A stretch of DNA of 20,522 bases from NCBI GenBank assembly GCA_021787655.1, contig JAJYLM010000019.1:1-20522 (forward strand), given 5' to 3'. Under the pieces are notes generated by a model that worked only from the letters and a program-made list of their open reading frames with translations, was not told the DNA's origin and did not search any database. The position numbers were made by a program, and so were the translations under genes. The stretch comes from a bacterium. Lineage in GTDB: Bacteria; JAMCPX01. This document shows, in pieces, positions 8,095 through 14,656 of this stretch (positions are counted from its first letter, which is position 1; each line of letters opens with the position of its first letter).

Positions 8095-10470
8095 ATGCTG
8101 TACTCCTACAGATGGCTGCAGCAGTTCCTGCACAAGGTACCCGGGATCGATGAACTGTCCGCAAAGCTCACCCTGTCCGGGCTCGAGGTAGAATCCGTCA
8201 GGAAGGTCTCGACAGATATCAGCGGTATCGTGACCGGCGTCATTCAGGACCTGCAGCCGCATCCGCGCGCCGACAACCTTGCTGTCGCAAAGGTTTCCAC
8301 CGGCGATACGGTGTGGACGACAGTGACCGGTGCACCGGGACTCGTTCAGGGTATGCAGGTCGCATATGCTCCTCCGGGAGCGGCTATAGCAGGCGGCAGG
8401 GTCCTCGAGGAGATCGAAATCCGCGGTGAGCGATCCTCGGGTATGATCGTTTCCGAAGACGAACTCGGCATTCCGGGCCAGAGCAGGACGGTGATCGCGT
8501 TCGATCAGAACACAGATCCGGGCGCAGACGTCAAGGCGCTGCTCGGACTCGATGACTGGATCCTCGATGTCGCAGTGACGCCCAACAGGCCGGATGTGCT
8601 CAGCCACCTGGGGCTCGCGCGGGAGATATCCACGCTGTTCCGTCTCAAGGTCATACAGCCGGTGTTCGAACTCAAGGAACAGAAATACGATGCACAGCAC
8701 GCGCCGCTCAAGGTCAGCATAGAATCAGCCGCCGACTGTCCGCGGTATACCCTCAGGCTCATCTCCGGCGTGAAGGTCGCGCCGTCTCCGCTGTGGTTGA
8801 GAATCATGCTCGGCAAGATAGAGCAGAACCCGATCAACAATATTGTCGATATAACCAACTATGTCATGTTCGGCGTGGGACAGCCGCTCCACGCGTTCGA
8901 CCGGCGTACGCTGAACGGCGATACCATCGTCATACGGCGTGCGGACAACGAGAAGTTTACGGCGCTCGACGGCCAGGAACGCATGCTGACCAGCCAGACA
9001 CTCGTGATAGCGGACCGGCGCACGCCGGTCGCCATTGCAGGCGTGATCGGCGGCAGGGACAGCGGTATTACCGGAACGACGGGCGATGTCGTGCTCGAGA
9101 GCGCGGTCTTTTCACCGCCGGTTGTCCGCAGGACCGAGCGCGGCCTCGGCATACAGACGGAAGCCGCATACCGGTTCGAGCGCGGGGTTGACCCGCTGCT
9201 GCCGAAGATGGCGTCTGACTATGCGTCCTCCCTGATCTCCCGGATGACCGGGGCTGCAGTCTTCAAGCTCGTAGATGCATGGGCTGCGCGTCCCCGGAAG
9301 CGCACGATCGTTGCCTCCACAGACACACTGCAGACCATTGTCGGTTTTCCGCTCAACATAAAGCGTGTCCAGTCGCTGCTGGAATCGGCGCACTGTACGG
9401 TTCGCAGGACCCGTCCGAGAACGGTTGCCGTTGAGCCGCCCTCGTTCAGGCTGGACATCCTGCAGGCCGCGGACCTTGCCGAGGAGATAGCACGTCTGAC
9501 CGGATATGACCGGATACCATCCGTCCTGCCGCAGCGCAGGTCGTCCAGCGTCGCTTTGCCCCGTGAATATCTCCTGACCGAACTGGTGCGGGATGCGCTG
9601 CTGTCGGCCGGGTTCGACGAGGTCATCAACTACAGCTTCTCGAGCGAGGACGATCAGGCGCTGTCCGGGGGCGAAGCAGTCAGGCTTTCGAACCCCCTCA
9701 ACGAGCAGACCGTCCTCATGCGGACAAGCCTTATCCCGGTGCTGCTGAAGAACGCCCGGTATAACATCTTCAGGCAGACCGAGGACCAGCGACTGTTCGA
9801 GATCGGCAAGGTGTACCTGCGCAGCGGTGACCGGTACGAAGAGCACGTGCACATTGCAGGGCTCCTCACCGGCAGGCGCTTCCCGTTCGGATGGGCATAC
9901 CCGAAGGACCTGGTGGACATCTTCGACGTCATCGGCGCAGTCGACGGCATAGCAGGACGGCTGAAGATCCGGGGCGGCATCACCGCGCAATCAGGATCCC
10001 ATCCGCTGCTCGCAGACAGCAGCGCCGCAGTGCTCGCCTGCGGGGATGCGGCCTGCGGATTTGCCGGCGAGGTCGCAGACAGTGTCCTCAGAAAGTACGA
10101 TATAAAACAGAAGGTCTTCGTTTTCGATATCACGGCAGGTCCGGTGTTCAGGGAAGCATCCCTGGCCGGCACCTACGCAGGGGTTCCGAAATACCCGTTC
10201 ATCGCCCGTGACCTGACCGTCGTCCAGCCGCATTCGGTCCTTTCCCGCGATATCACCGGCACGGTCCTCGGTCTCCGTATCCCGCTGCTTTCCGAAGTTT
10301 TTCCCTTTGATCTATATGTTGACAAAAACAATAGATCAGAGCATAGTATCACGTATAGGTTTATCTTCCGGTCTGAAGACCGGACCCTGACGGACGAAGA
10401 GGTCGATGGCATCATGAAGGTCATCAGGGATACGATAACTGCTCGGTATCGTATAACATTGAAGGTATAG
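8095..10470 (+). CDS. pheT: Phenylalanyl-tRNA synthetase beta subunit
   Basis: This is the 791-residue beta chain of phenylalanyl-tRNA synthetase, providing the editing site and tRNA binding. The N-terminal OB-fold (EMAP-like) domain shows QPHPRADNLAVAKV near residues 55-70. The middle B3/B4 editing and B5 regions include PNRPDVLSHLGLAREI and GVGQPLHAFD. The C-terminal ferredoxin-fold anticodon-binding domain starts near YAGVPKYPFIARDLTV and ends with DRTLTDEEVDGIM. The ATG lies 2 nt after the pheS stop, so the two are translated from one message. Near the 3' end (about 10305-10370) the coding DNA becomes clearly AT-rich and contains a possible promoter plus dyad facing ihfA (separate entry). 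Otherwise the gene is ordinary and intact. Confidence 0.97.
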   Translation: MLYSYRWLQQFLHKVPGIDELSAKLTLSGLEVESVRKVSTDISGIVTGVIQDLQPHPRADNLAVAKVSTGDTVWTTVTGAPGLVQGMQVAYAPPGAAIAGGRVLEEIEIRGERSSGMIVSEDELGIPGQSRTVIAFDQNTDPGADVKALLGLDDWILDVAVTPNRPDVLSHLGLAREISTLFRLKVIQPVFELKEQKYDAQHAPLKVSIESAADCPRYTLRLISGVKVAPSPLWLRIMLGKIEQNPINNIVDITNYVMFGVGQPLHAFDRRTLNGDTIVIRRADNEKFTALDGQERMLTSQTLVIADRRTPVAIAGVIGGRDSGITGTTGDVVLESAVFSPPVVRRTERGLGIQTEAAYRFERGVDPLLPKMASDYASSLISRMTGAAVFKLVDAWAARPRKRTIVASTDTLQTIVGFPLNIKRVQSLLESAHCTVRRTRPRTVAVEPPSFRLDILQAADLAEEIARLTGYDRIPSVLPQRRSSSVALPREYLLTELVRDALLSAGFDEVINYSFSSEDDQALSGGEAVRLSNPLNEQTVLMRTSLIPVLLKNARYNIFRQTEDQRLFEIGKVYLRSGDRYEEHVHIAGLLTGRRFPFGWAYPKDLVDIFDVIGAVDGIAGRLKIRGGITAQSGSHPLLADSSAAVLACGDAACGFAGEVADSVLRKYDIKQKVFVFDITAGPVFREASLAGTYAGVPKYPFIARDLTVVQPHSVLSRDITGTVLGLRIPLLSEVFPFDLYVDKNNRSEHSITYRFIFRSEDRTLTDEEVDGIMKVIRDTITARYRITLKV
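10308..10349 (+). promoter_or_regulatory. Candidate promoter and operator dyad for ihfA-merR inside pheT
   Basis: A perfect TTGACA (10319-10324) sits in an AT-rich island at the end of pheT. Possible -10 boxes are CATAGT (10342-10347, 17-nt spacer) or TAGTAT (10344-10349, 19-nt spacer). A perfect 8-bp inverted repeat, TGATCTAT (10308-10315) and ATAGATCA (10331-10338), is centred on the -35 box. This is the layout expected if a dimeric protein bound over the -35. A long spacer would fit a MerR-activated promoter, and a MerR gene lies downstream, but MerR operators normally sit within the spacer. The sequence elements are seen; promoter function is inferred. Confidence 0.4.
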
Positions 10471-10476
10471 AGGAGG
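10471..10476 (+). promoter_or_regulatory. Ribosome-binding site deciding the ihfA start
   Basis: AGGAGG begins directly after the pheT TAG stop and lies 5 nt before the ATG at 10482. An out-of-frame ATG at 10478 overlaps the spacer and is too close to the site to be used well. This supports 10482 as the true start. Confidence 0.75.
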
Positions 10477-10481
10477 CATGT

Positions 10482-10799
10482 ATGTCGGTAACCAAGGCAG
10501 AACTTGCAGAAATTATATATAAGAACATAGGTTTTTCCAAGAAGGATGCAACGGAGATCGTTGATACTTTTTTCGAACTTATCAAGGACGGCATCGTCAG
10601 CGGGGAGAAGGTGAAGATCAAGGGGATCGGGACCTTCTATGCACGGGCAAAAAAAGAACGGCTGGGACGCAATCCACAGACGGACAAGCCGATGATGATA
10701 TCTGCGCGAAAGGTTATTGTCTACAGGGCCGGCACCTCTTTAAAGAAGCTGCTCAAGGAAAATAAACCAGTAGCATCATCACACGATGACGGCGTATGA
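10482..10799 (+). CDS. ihfA: Integration host factor alpha / HU-family DNA-bending protein
   Basis: This is a small (105-residue) nucleoid protein of the HU/IHF family that binds and sharply bends DNA as a dimer. The N-terminus (TKAELAEIIYKNIGFSKKDA) matches the IHF-alpha helix pair. The beta-arm is present with the conserved GRNPQTDKP, whose proline intercalates into DNA, followed by ARKVIVYRAGTSLKK. Its place directly after pheT is the classical position of ihfA (himA), which favours IHF-alpha over HU. An AGGAGG ribosome site 5 nt upstream fixes the start. The last codons overlap the start of the MerR gene by 14 nt, so translation is probably coupled. Expression may come both from read-through and from the candidate promoter inside pheT. 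Confidence 0.93.
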   Translation: MSVTKAELAEIIYKNIGFSKKDATEIVDTFFELIKDGIVSGEKVKIKGIGTFYARAKKERLGRNPQTDKPMMISARKVIVYRAGTSLKKLLKENKPVASSHDDGV

Positions 10800-11133
10800 T
10801 TTTAAAAATAAGGATTACTTCAAGATCGGTGAAGTAAGCAAGATTTCCGGGGTCAAAGAGTACATTATCCGATACTGGGTAACCGAACTTCCGGCCCTGA
10901 AGCCGGTGATTACTCCCACGGGATACCGGCTGTTCAAACAGAAAGACCTCGAGACTATTTTGCTGCTGAAGAAGCTGATATACGAGGAAGGACTGACGCT
11001 GTCCGGTGCGAAGAAGAAGCTTCTGGAACGCGGACAGGGTACGGAACCGGAGGGACATGACCGGTTGAAAAAAAACATCACTATGATAAAACAGGAGTTG
11101 TTAGATCTCAGAAAGATGCTTGGTGGAACATAA
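10786..11133 (+). CDS. Small MerR-family transcriptional regulator
   Basis: This is a 115-residue protein with a MerR-type winged helix-turn-helix at the N-terminus: FKIGEVSKISGVKEYIIRYW (about residues 12-31), then the wing PTGYRLFKQKDLETI. A helical tail (about 80-112) probably forms the antiparallel dimerisation coiled coil. There is no C-terminal effector domain and no cysteine, so it is not a metal or redox sensor of the MerR or SoxR type. The ATG at 10786 overlaps the end of ihfA by 14 nt, and I see no better start. A stand-alone MerR gene in this position recurs behind ihfA in some Gram-negative lineages, as far as I recall. Target and inducer are unknown; autoregulation through the pheT-internal dyad is only a hypothesis. 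Confidence 0.88.
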   Translation: MTAYDFKNKDYFKIGEVSKISGVKEYIIRYWVTELPALKPVITPTGYRLFKQKDLETILLLKKLIYEEGLTLSGAKKKLLERGQGTEPEGHDRLKKNITMIKQELLDLRKMLGGT

Positions 11134-11139
11134 TCTAAT

Positions 11140-11214
11140 CGGGGCGTGGCGCAGTCTGGCTAGCGCACTCGCTTGGGGTGCGAGAGGTCGCCCGTTCGAA
11201 TCGGGTCGCCCCGA
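11140..11214 (+). tRNA. tRNA-Pro (anticodon GGG)
   Basis: A 75-nt cloverleaf can be drawn completely: acceptor CGGGGCG/CGCCCCG with discriminator A; D arm GCGC-AGTCTGGCTA-GCGC; anticodon stem CTCGC/GCGAG around the loop TTGGGGT, giving anticodon GGG; variable loop AGGTC; T arm GCCCG-TTCGAAT-CGGGT with one G-U pair. The 3' CCA is not encoded and must be added by a nucleotidyltransferase. The tRNA starts 6 nt after the merR stop and ends 15 nt before surE. It is therefore probably cut out of a longer mRNA by RNases P and Z/E. No separate promoter was recognised. Confidence 0.96.
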
Positions 11215-11229
11215 TATCTGGATCCCGCA

Positions 11230-11979
11230 ATGACCATACATATCCTTGTTACCAATGATGACGGCGTGTATTCCAACGGACTGCGGATGCTTGCCCGGGA
11301 AATGAAGAAGATCGGAAAGGTATCCGTCGTTGCGCCGGTCAGCGAGAAGAGCGCGACAAGCCATTCCCTCACCCTGCACCGCCCGCTTCGCGCGACGCGC
11401 ATCGGCAGGAACGAGACCTACGCTGTCAACGGAACGCCGACTGATTGCGTCAACCTCGCCCTGAACGGCCTGCTCAAGGAACGGCCGCAGATCGTGGTGT
11501 CCGGCATCAACGTCGGTGCGAATCTCGCAGACGACGTAACCTATTCCGGCACGGTCGCAGCAGCCATGGAGGCGACGCTGCAGGGCCTGCCGGCAATCGC
11601 AGTCTCCATTGCAGGCAGGACCAGGCTCTGTTACGGGCCGGCGCAGGATATTGCTGCCAGGCTCGTCCGGCGTATCATCAGGAACAAACTGCCCCAGAAC
11701 ATCCTGCTCAACGTCAATATTCCCAACCGTCCTGCGAAGCTCATGCACGGGTACCGGTTTACGCGGCTGGGGAAACGGCAGTACGGGGATTCCATCGTCG
11801 AAAAGGTGGACCCGCGGGGAGAGAAATACTACTGGATAGGCGGAGATATCCTCGGTGAAAAGCCGGTCGTGAACTCCGACATCGAGGCGGTCAGCGAGGG
11901 ATATATATCCATAACCCCCCTGCACCTCGACCTTACCGCATACAGCTTTCTGAGGAAGATGTCTGCATGGAAGGTATGA
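11230..11979 (+). CDS. surE: 5'/3'-nucleotidase SurE
   Basis: This is a 249-residue metal-dependent nucleoside monophosphate phosphatase of the SurE family, linked to stationary-phase survival and nucleotide salvage. The N-terminal metal site LVTNDDG (D10, D11) is intact. SATSHSLTL supplies the conserved serine, and SGINVGAN gives the metal-ligand N94. The open frame extends upstream into the tRNA, so the start must be ATG 11230; its ribosome site is weak. Only 15 nt separate it from the tRNA 3' end, so 3' trimming of the tRNA would leave a very short leader. It is followed by pcm and nlpD, the same order as the surE-pcm-nlpD-rpoS cluster of E. coli. The stop overlaps an out-of-frame ATG (ATGA at 11976-11979). 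Confidence 0.96.
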   Translation: MTIHILVTNDDGVYSNGLRMLAREMKKIGKVSVVAPVSEKSATSHSLTLHRPLRATRIGRNETYAVNGTPTDCVNLALNGLLKERPQIVVSGINVGANLADDVTYSGTVAAAMEATLQGLPAIAVSIAGRTRLCYGPAQDIAARLVRRIIRNKLPQNILLNVNIPNRPAKLMHGYRFTRLGKRQYGDSIVEKVDPRGEKYYWIGGDILGEKPVVNSDIEAVSEGYISITPLHLDLTAYSFLRKMSAWKV

Positions 11980-12056
11980 CGGCAGGTTGTGAGGCAGGCT
12001 GTGCCGGAGAAGTCTGTGCAGGAGAAGCTTGTGCCGGAGAAGCCTGTGATCGATAA
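11976..12056 (+). CDS. Possible small Cys-repeat ORF overlapping the pcm start (speculative)
   Basis: The ATG overlaps the surE stop as ATGA. A 26-codon frame runs to TAA at 12054 (29 codons if counted from ATG 11967). It is periodic: cysteines occur at spacings of 4, 5, 5 and 5 residues within CAGEV/CAGEA units. The period is imposed by the 15-bp tandem repeat that also forms the 5' end of pcm, read in another frame. It has no convincing ribosome site (GGAAGG lies only 1 nt before the ATG). I cannot tell a real metal-binding or leader peptide from a repeat artefact, and favour the artefact. Confidence 0.15.
   Translation: MTAGCEAGCAGEVCAGEACAGEACDR
12001..12048 (+). repeat. 15-bp tandem repeat, three units, carrying SD+GTG modules
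   Basis: There are three units: GTGCCGGAGAAGTCT (12001-12015), GTGCAGGAGAAGCTT (12016-12030) and GTGCCGGAGAAGCCT (12031-12045). A fourth GTG follows at 12046. A degenerate 12-nt partial unit starts at 11989. Each unit contains a GGAG ribosome-site core placed 6 nt before the GTG of the next unit, all in the pcm frame. The array therefore offers several near-equal start sites. Copy number could change by replication slippage without shifting the frame. Confidence 0.85.
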
Positions 12057-12708
12057 GAGGCAGGTCGACGCCCTCGCCATGCACCGGGAACGGATGGTAC
12101 AGGAACAGCTCGCCGGCAGGGGTATCACGGATCCCGCGGTCCTGAACGCGTTCAGGAAAGTGCCCCGGCACCTGTTCATCGAGGACGGACTCATCTTCCA
12201 GGCGTACAGCGACTACCCGCTGCCCATTGCCGAAGGGCAGACCATATCCCAGCCGTTCATGGTCGCCCTGATGACGCAGGAACTCGGGGTGCGCCCTGAC
12301 GATACGATCCTCGAGATCGGTACGGGCTCAGGCTACCAGGCCGCGATCCTTGCGCAGCTGTGCACGAAAGTATACTCTGTGGAACGGTTCGGGACCATTG
12401 CAGCGAAGACGAGGAAATTGCTTGATGAACTGGGGTATCATAATGTAATGATCATTATCGGTGACGGGACCGCAGGCTACGCGCAAAAAGCGCCGTACGA
12501 CGGCATCATCGTGACTGCCGCAGCGCCCTTTATCCCGGACACGCTTGTCGCACAGCTCAGGGACGGCGGACGGATGATCATTCCCGTGGGCGGCGAGCAG
12601 AGCCAGGAATTGCTGAAGGTGGTGAAGCAGGGAGACCGGCTGCAGCAGCAGTCGCTCGGAGGATGCAGATTTGTGAAGCTGATAGGTGAGCATGGCTGGG
12701 AAAAATAA
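12046..12708 (+). CDS. pcm: Protein-L-isoaspartate O-methyltransferase
   Basis: This SAM-dependent enzyme methylates L-isoaspartyl residues in aged proteins so that they can be repaired. The conserved protein begins near MVQEQLAGRGI. It carries the SAM-binding motif LEIGTGSGYQAAILAQL, the PCM-typical EGQTISQPFMVALMTQ upstream, and GDGTAGYAQKAPYDGIIVTAAA. The start is uncertain: in-frame GTGs at 11989, 12001, 12016, 12031 and 12046 lie in a 15-bp repeat, most with GGAG at good spacing, and ATG 12079 would give about 209 residues, the usual length. I chose GTG 12046 because it has a good ribosome site and adds least to the family core. The longest version (239 residues) would have a VPEK/VQEK repeat tail. 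The 3' end overlaps nlpD by 17 nt. Confidence 0.93.
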   Translation: MIDKRQVDALAMHRERMVQEQLAGRGITDPAVLNAFRKVPRHLFIEDGLIFQAYSDYPLPIAEGQTISQPFMVALMTQELGVRPDDTILEIGTGSGYQAAILAQLCTKVYSVERFGTIAAKTRKLLDELGYHNVMIIIGDGTAGYAQKAPYDGIIVTAAAPFIPDTLVAQLRDGGRMIIPVGGEQSQELLKVVKQGDRLQQQSLGGCRFVKLIGEHGWEK

Positions 12709-13441
12709 AGGTATGATCAGGGCGGCTTTGCTGCTGTCCGTTGTTCTGTTCCTGGCGGCGTGCGGGATTCCGTTCGGCGTGTACCACACGGTTGAGCCGG
12801 GACAGACCCTGTACAATATTGCACGGACGTACAATGTACCGCTGAACGATATCGAGCAGGCAAACAACCTGACGAGCGCGACGGATCTGAAACCCGGCGA
12901 GAAGATCTTCATTCCCGGTGCACAGAAGAAACTCTCTGTCGCTCCGACCGTCCCTGTGGGAGGCGCTGCACCGGCACCGGCGAACACAGCACACGGCGCT
13001 CCGTCCCGCCGGGCAGCCGGATATTCGCAGAGCTCCGCTGCCGTTCAACAGCCGCCCTCTGCCGGAACCGTCAGTTTTATCTGGCCGCTGAAGGGCAGGC
13101 TCCTCCAGTCGTTCGAACGCGCCAACGGCGTCAAACACGACGGCATCGACATCAAGGGCGCAGAGGGTGCGCCTGTGTACGCAGCTGCAGGCGGCACTGT
13201 GATCTACAGCAATGATACCATCCGGGGCTACGGCAATATGATCATCATCAAGCACAAGGACGGGTTTGTCTCCGTGTACGCCCATAACAGCGAAAACATC
13301 GTGCACAAAGGGCAGTCGGTCAGACAGGGTCAGATCATCGCCCGGGTCGGCCGCACAGGGTATGCAACCGGGCCGCACCTGCACTTCGAGATCCGGCTCC
13401 ACGCCATGCCCGTCAACCCGCTGAACTACCTGCCGCGGTAG
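12692..13441 (+). CDS. nlpD: Lipoprotein with LysM and M23 (LytM) peptidase domains, NlpD-like
   Basis: This is a 249-residue envelope lipoprotein. The signal peptide ends in the lipobox LAAC with C24 as the lipidated residue. One LysM peptidoglycan-binding domain follows (about 32-76, starting at YHTVEPGQTLYNIA). After a Pro/Ala-rich linker (about 80-130) comes an M23 domain (about 135-247). The zinc and catalytic residues are all present: H149 and D153 (HxxxD), H198 (YAH), and H229/H231 (HLH). E. coli NlpD lacks some of these and acts only as an amidase activator, so this protein may cut peptidoglycan itself. I chose ATG 12692 over GTG 12686 because AGGTGA lies just upstream of it. It overlaps pcm by 17 nt. 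The rpoS gene that follows nlpD in E. coli is absent here. Confidence 0.93.
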   Translation: MAGKNKGMIRAALLLSVVLFLAACGIPFGVYHTVEPGQTLYNIARTYNVPLNDIEQANNLTSATDLKPGEKIFIPGAQKKLSVAPTVPVGGAAPAPANTAHGAPSRRAAGYSQSSAAVQQPPSAGTVSFIWPLKGRLLQSFERANGVKHDGIDIKGAEGAPVYAAAGGTVIYSNDTIRGYGNMIIIKHKDGFVSVYAHNSENIVHKGQSVRQGQIIARVGRTGYATGPHLHFEIRLHAMPVNPLNYLPR

Positions 13442-13452
13442 TGGGTTTTATC

Positions 13453-13490
13453 TTGACACTCTGCGCGTTCAATGATAACGATACTACAAT
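13453..13490 (+). promoter_or_regulatory. Candidate rpsT promoter region
   Basis: The 72-nt nlpD-rpsT gap is AT-rich and holds a perfect TTGACA (13453-13458). Possible -10 elements downstream are GATAAC (13474-13479, spacer only 15), GATACT (13480-13485, spacer 21) and TACAAT (13485-13490, without a matching -35). None pairs ideally, so a promoter is likely here but the exact boxes are unresolved. Confidence 0.4.
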
Positions 13491-13513
13491 TTCGAATGGA
13501 GGTACGTAAATAA

Positions 13514-13822
13514 ATGGCACAGACAGGTAAGACGAGAAAACCGCCGAAGAAGTCGAAATCGGTTCTGAAGCGGCAGCGTCAAAACAAGAAGAAACGGGCA
13601 CACAACGCGTCTGCCCTGGCTTCACTGCATACGGAGATCGTCAAATTCGATTCACTGCTGAAGAATAAAGAAATAGAAAAAGCAAAGAAGTTTCTGCAGG
13701 GACTCGCATCGTTCGTCGCGCATCTTTCATCGCGGGGCATGCTGAAGAAGCAGACCGCAAGCAGAAAGATTTCACGGCTGTATCTGCGTTTCAATAAAGC
13801 TTCCGGCGTAAAAGCTCAATAG
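13514..13822 (+). CDS. rpsT: Small ribosomal subunit protein bS20
   Basis: This is a basic 102-residue protein of the 30S subunit that binds 16S rRNA early in assembly. It has the typical make-up: a Lys/Arg-rich N-terminus (KSVLKRQRQNKKKRAHNAS) followed by a helical bundle with SSRGMLKKQTASRKISRLYLRF, the bS20 signature region. It is slightly longer than the 87-residue E. coli protein because of an N-terminal extension. The ribosome site GGAGG (13498-13502) lies 11 nt before the ATG. It is transcribed convergently to holA, and the two coding regions overlap by 32 bp at their 3' ends. Any terminator for rpsT must therefore lie inside holA. Confidence 0.95.
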   Translation: MAQTGKTRKPPKKSKSVLKRQRQNKKKRAHNASALASLHTEIVKFDSLLKNKEIEKAKKFLQGLASFVAHLSSRGMLKKQTASRKISRLYLRFNKASGVKAQ

Positions 13823-14648
13823 TCATCAAATCAAGGGCAAGGGGACCGCGGAGCGTCCCTGTTCTCAGGGCGAGACTGTACTCGTAGATGCGCTCCATGC
13901 GCCTGCGCAGGGCTGCATTGCGGGGGGTCGCGGCAATCATCTGGCGCAATTTCCACAGGATCGCACCGATGACCATGGTGCTGTCCGCTCCGGCTTCCTG
14001 CATCCTGGCGAGGTCCCGGAGTGCGGCTGCATCTTTCTGTCCCAGCAGTTCACTGACGAACTGAAAGGTGTCCGACCTGTCCAGATTGAAGGTGAGCTCG
14101 CTGACCGCGGTCTCGTCGATGGTCCCGTCCTTTCCCGCATACGTCGACAGTTTGTCCATCTCCTGTTCGATGATTCCCCAGGTCGCCGTTTCGAGGATAT
14201 CGGCAAGCATGCCGGCGGCAGCAGCGGTGATCTTCGTTGCGTGCTCTTTGACGTAGTCCTGGATAAATACTGCTGCGCTCTTGCCGGTGATCGTGTGCTT
14301 CCGGATATTTTTTGCCGCGCCCAGCGCAGCATATTTGCCCTGCCTGAATGCGTCGGCATTCCCCGATACCATCACGAGCAGCGTGGTTCCTTCCGGTGAT
14401 GCCGCGAACTTCACGATGGCCTCGATGGAATCGGGCTTGAGGGCCTCGGCATTGTTGATGATCACGGCCCTGTTCTGCGCTATGAGCGAGTCCGTGTACA
14501 GTGCGTTGTTGATCCCGTAAACGTCGGTCGTCTTCCCGTCAAGCGTATCGACGGAATCCGGACGCACCTTGTACTGTGCCGTCAGTTTCCGGATAAGGCC
14601 GGTGTTGTACGAGTGATCGTTACTGAGGATCAGGTGTACGGCGTTCAT
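13791..14648 (-). CDS. holA: DNA polymerase III delta subunit
   Basis: This is the delta subunit of the clamp loader, which opens the beta sliding clamp during replication, 285 residues. The fold can be recognised from the N-terminal half (MNAVHLILSNDHSYNTGLIRK and later GTTLLVMVSGNADAF), the lid-like segment IIEQEMDKLSTYAG, the ELTFNLDRSDTFQFVSELLG block and the C-terminal collar (ILWKLRQMIAA up to LLRRKLY). It is somewhat shorter than E. coli HolA (343). No P-loop is expected in delta and none is seen. It starts 8 nt after the lptE stop with only a weak AGG site, so it is probably translationally coupled to lptE. The last 32 bp are also coding for rpsT on the other strand. Confidence 0.9.
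   Translation of the reverse strand: MNAVHLILSNDHSYNTGLIRKLTAQYKVRPDSVDTLDGKTTDVYGINNALYTDSLIAQNRAVIINNAEALKPDSIEAIVKFAASPEGTTLLVMVSGNADAFRQGKYAALGAAKNIRKHTITGKSAAVFIQDYVKEHATKITAAAAGMLADILETATWGIIEQEMDKLSTYAGKDGTIDETAVSELTFNLDRSDTFQFVSELLGQKDAAALRDLARMQEAGADSTMVIGAILWKLRQMIAATPRNAALRRRMERIYEYSLALRTGTLRGPLALDLMTIELLRRKLY
13842..13859 (+). terminator. Weak hairpin downstream of rpsT, inside holA
   Basis: GGGAC (13842-13846) and GTCCC (13855-13859) form a 5-bp stem with an 8-nt loop, 20 nt after the rpsT stop. One outer G-U pair could extend it. No real T-run follows, so at best this is an imperfect or Rho-assisted terminator. It is listed because no other terminator candidate follows rpsT. 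Confidence 0.2.
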
Positions 14649-14656
14649 GGACCTGT

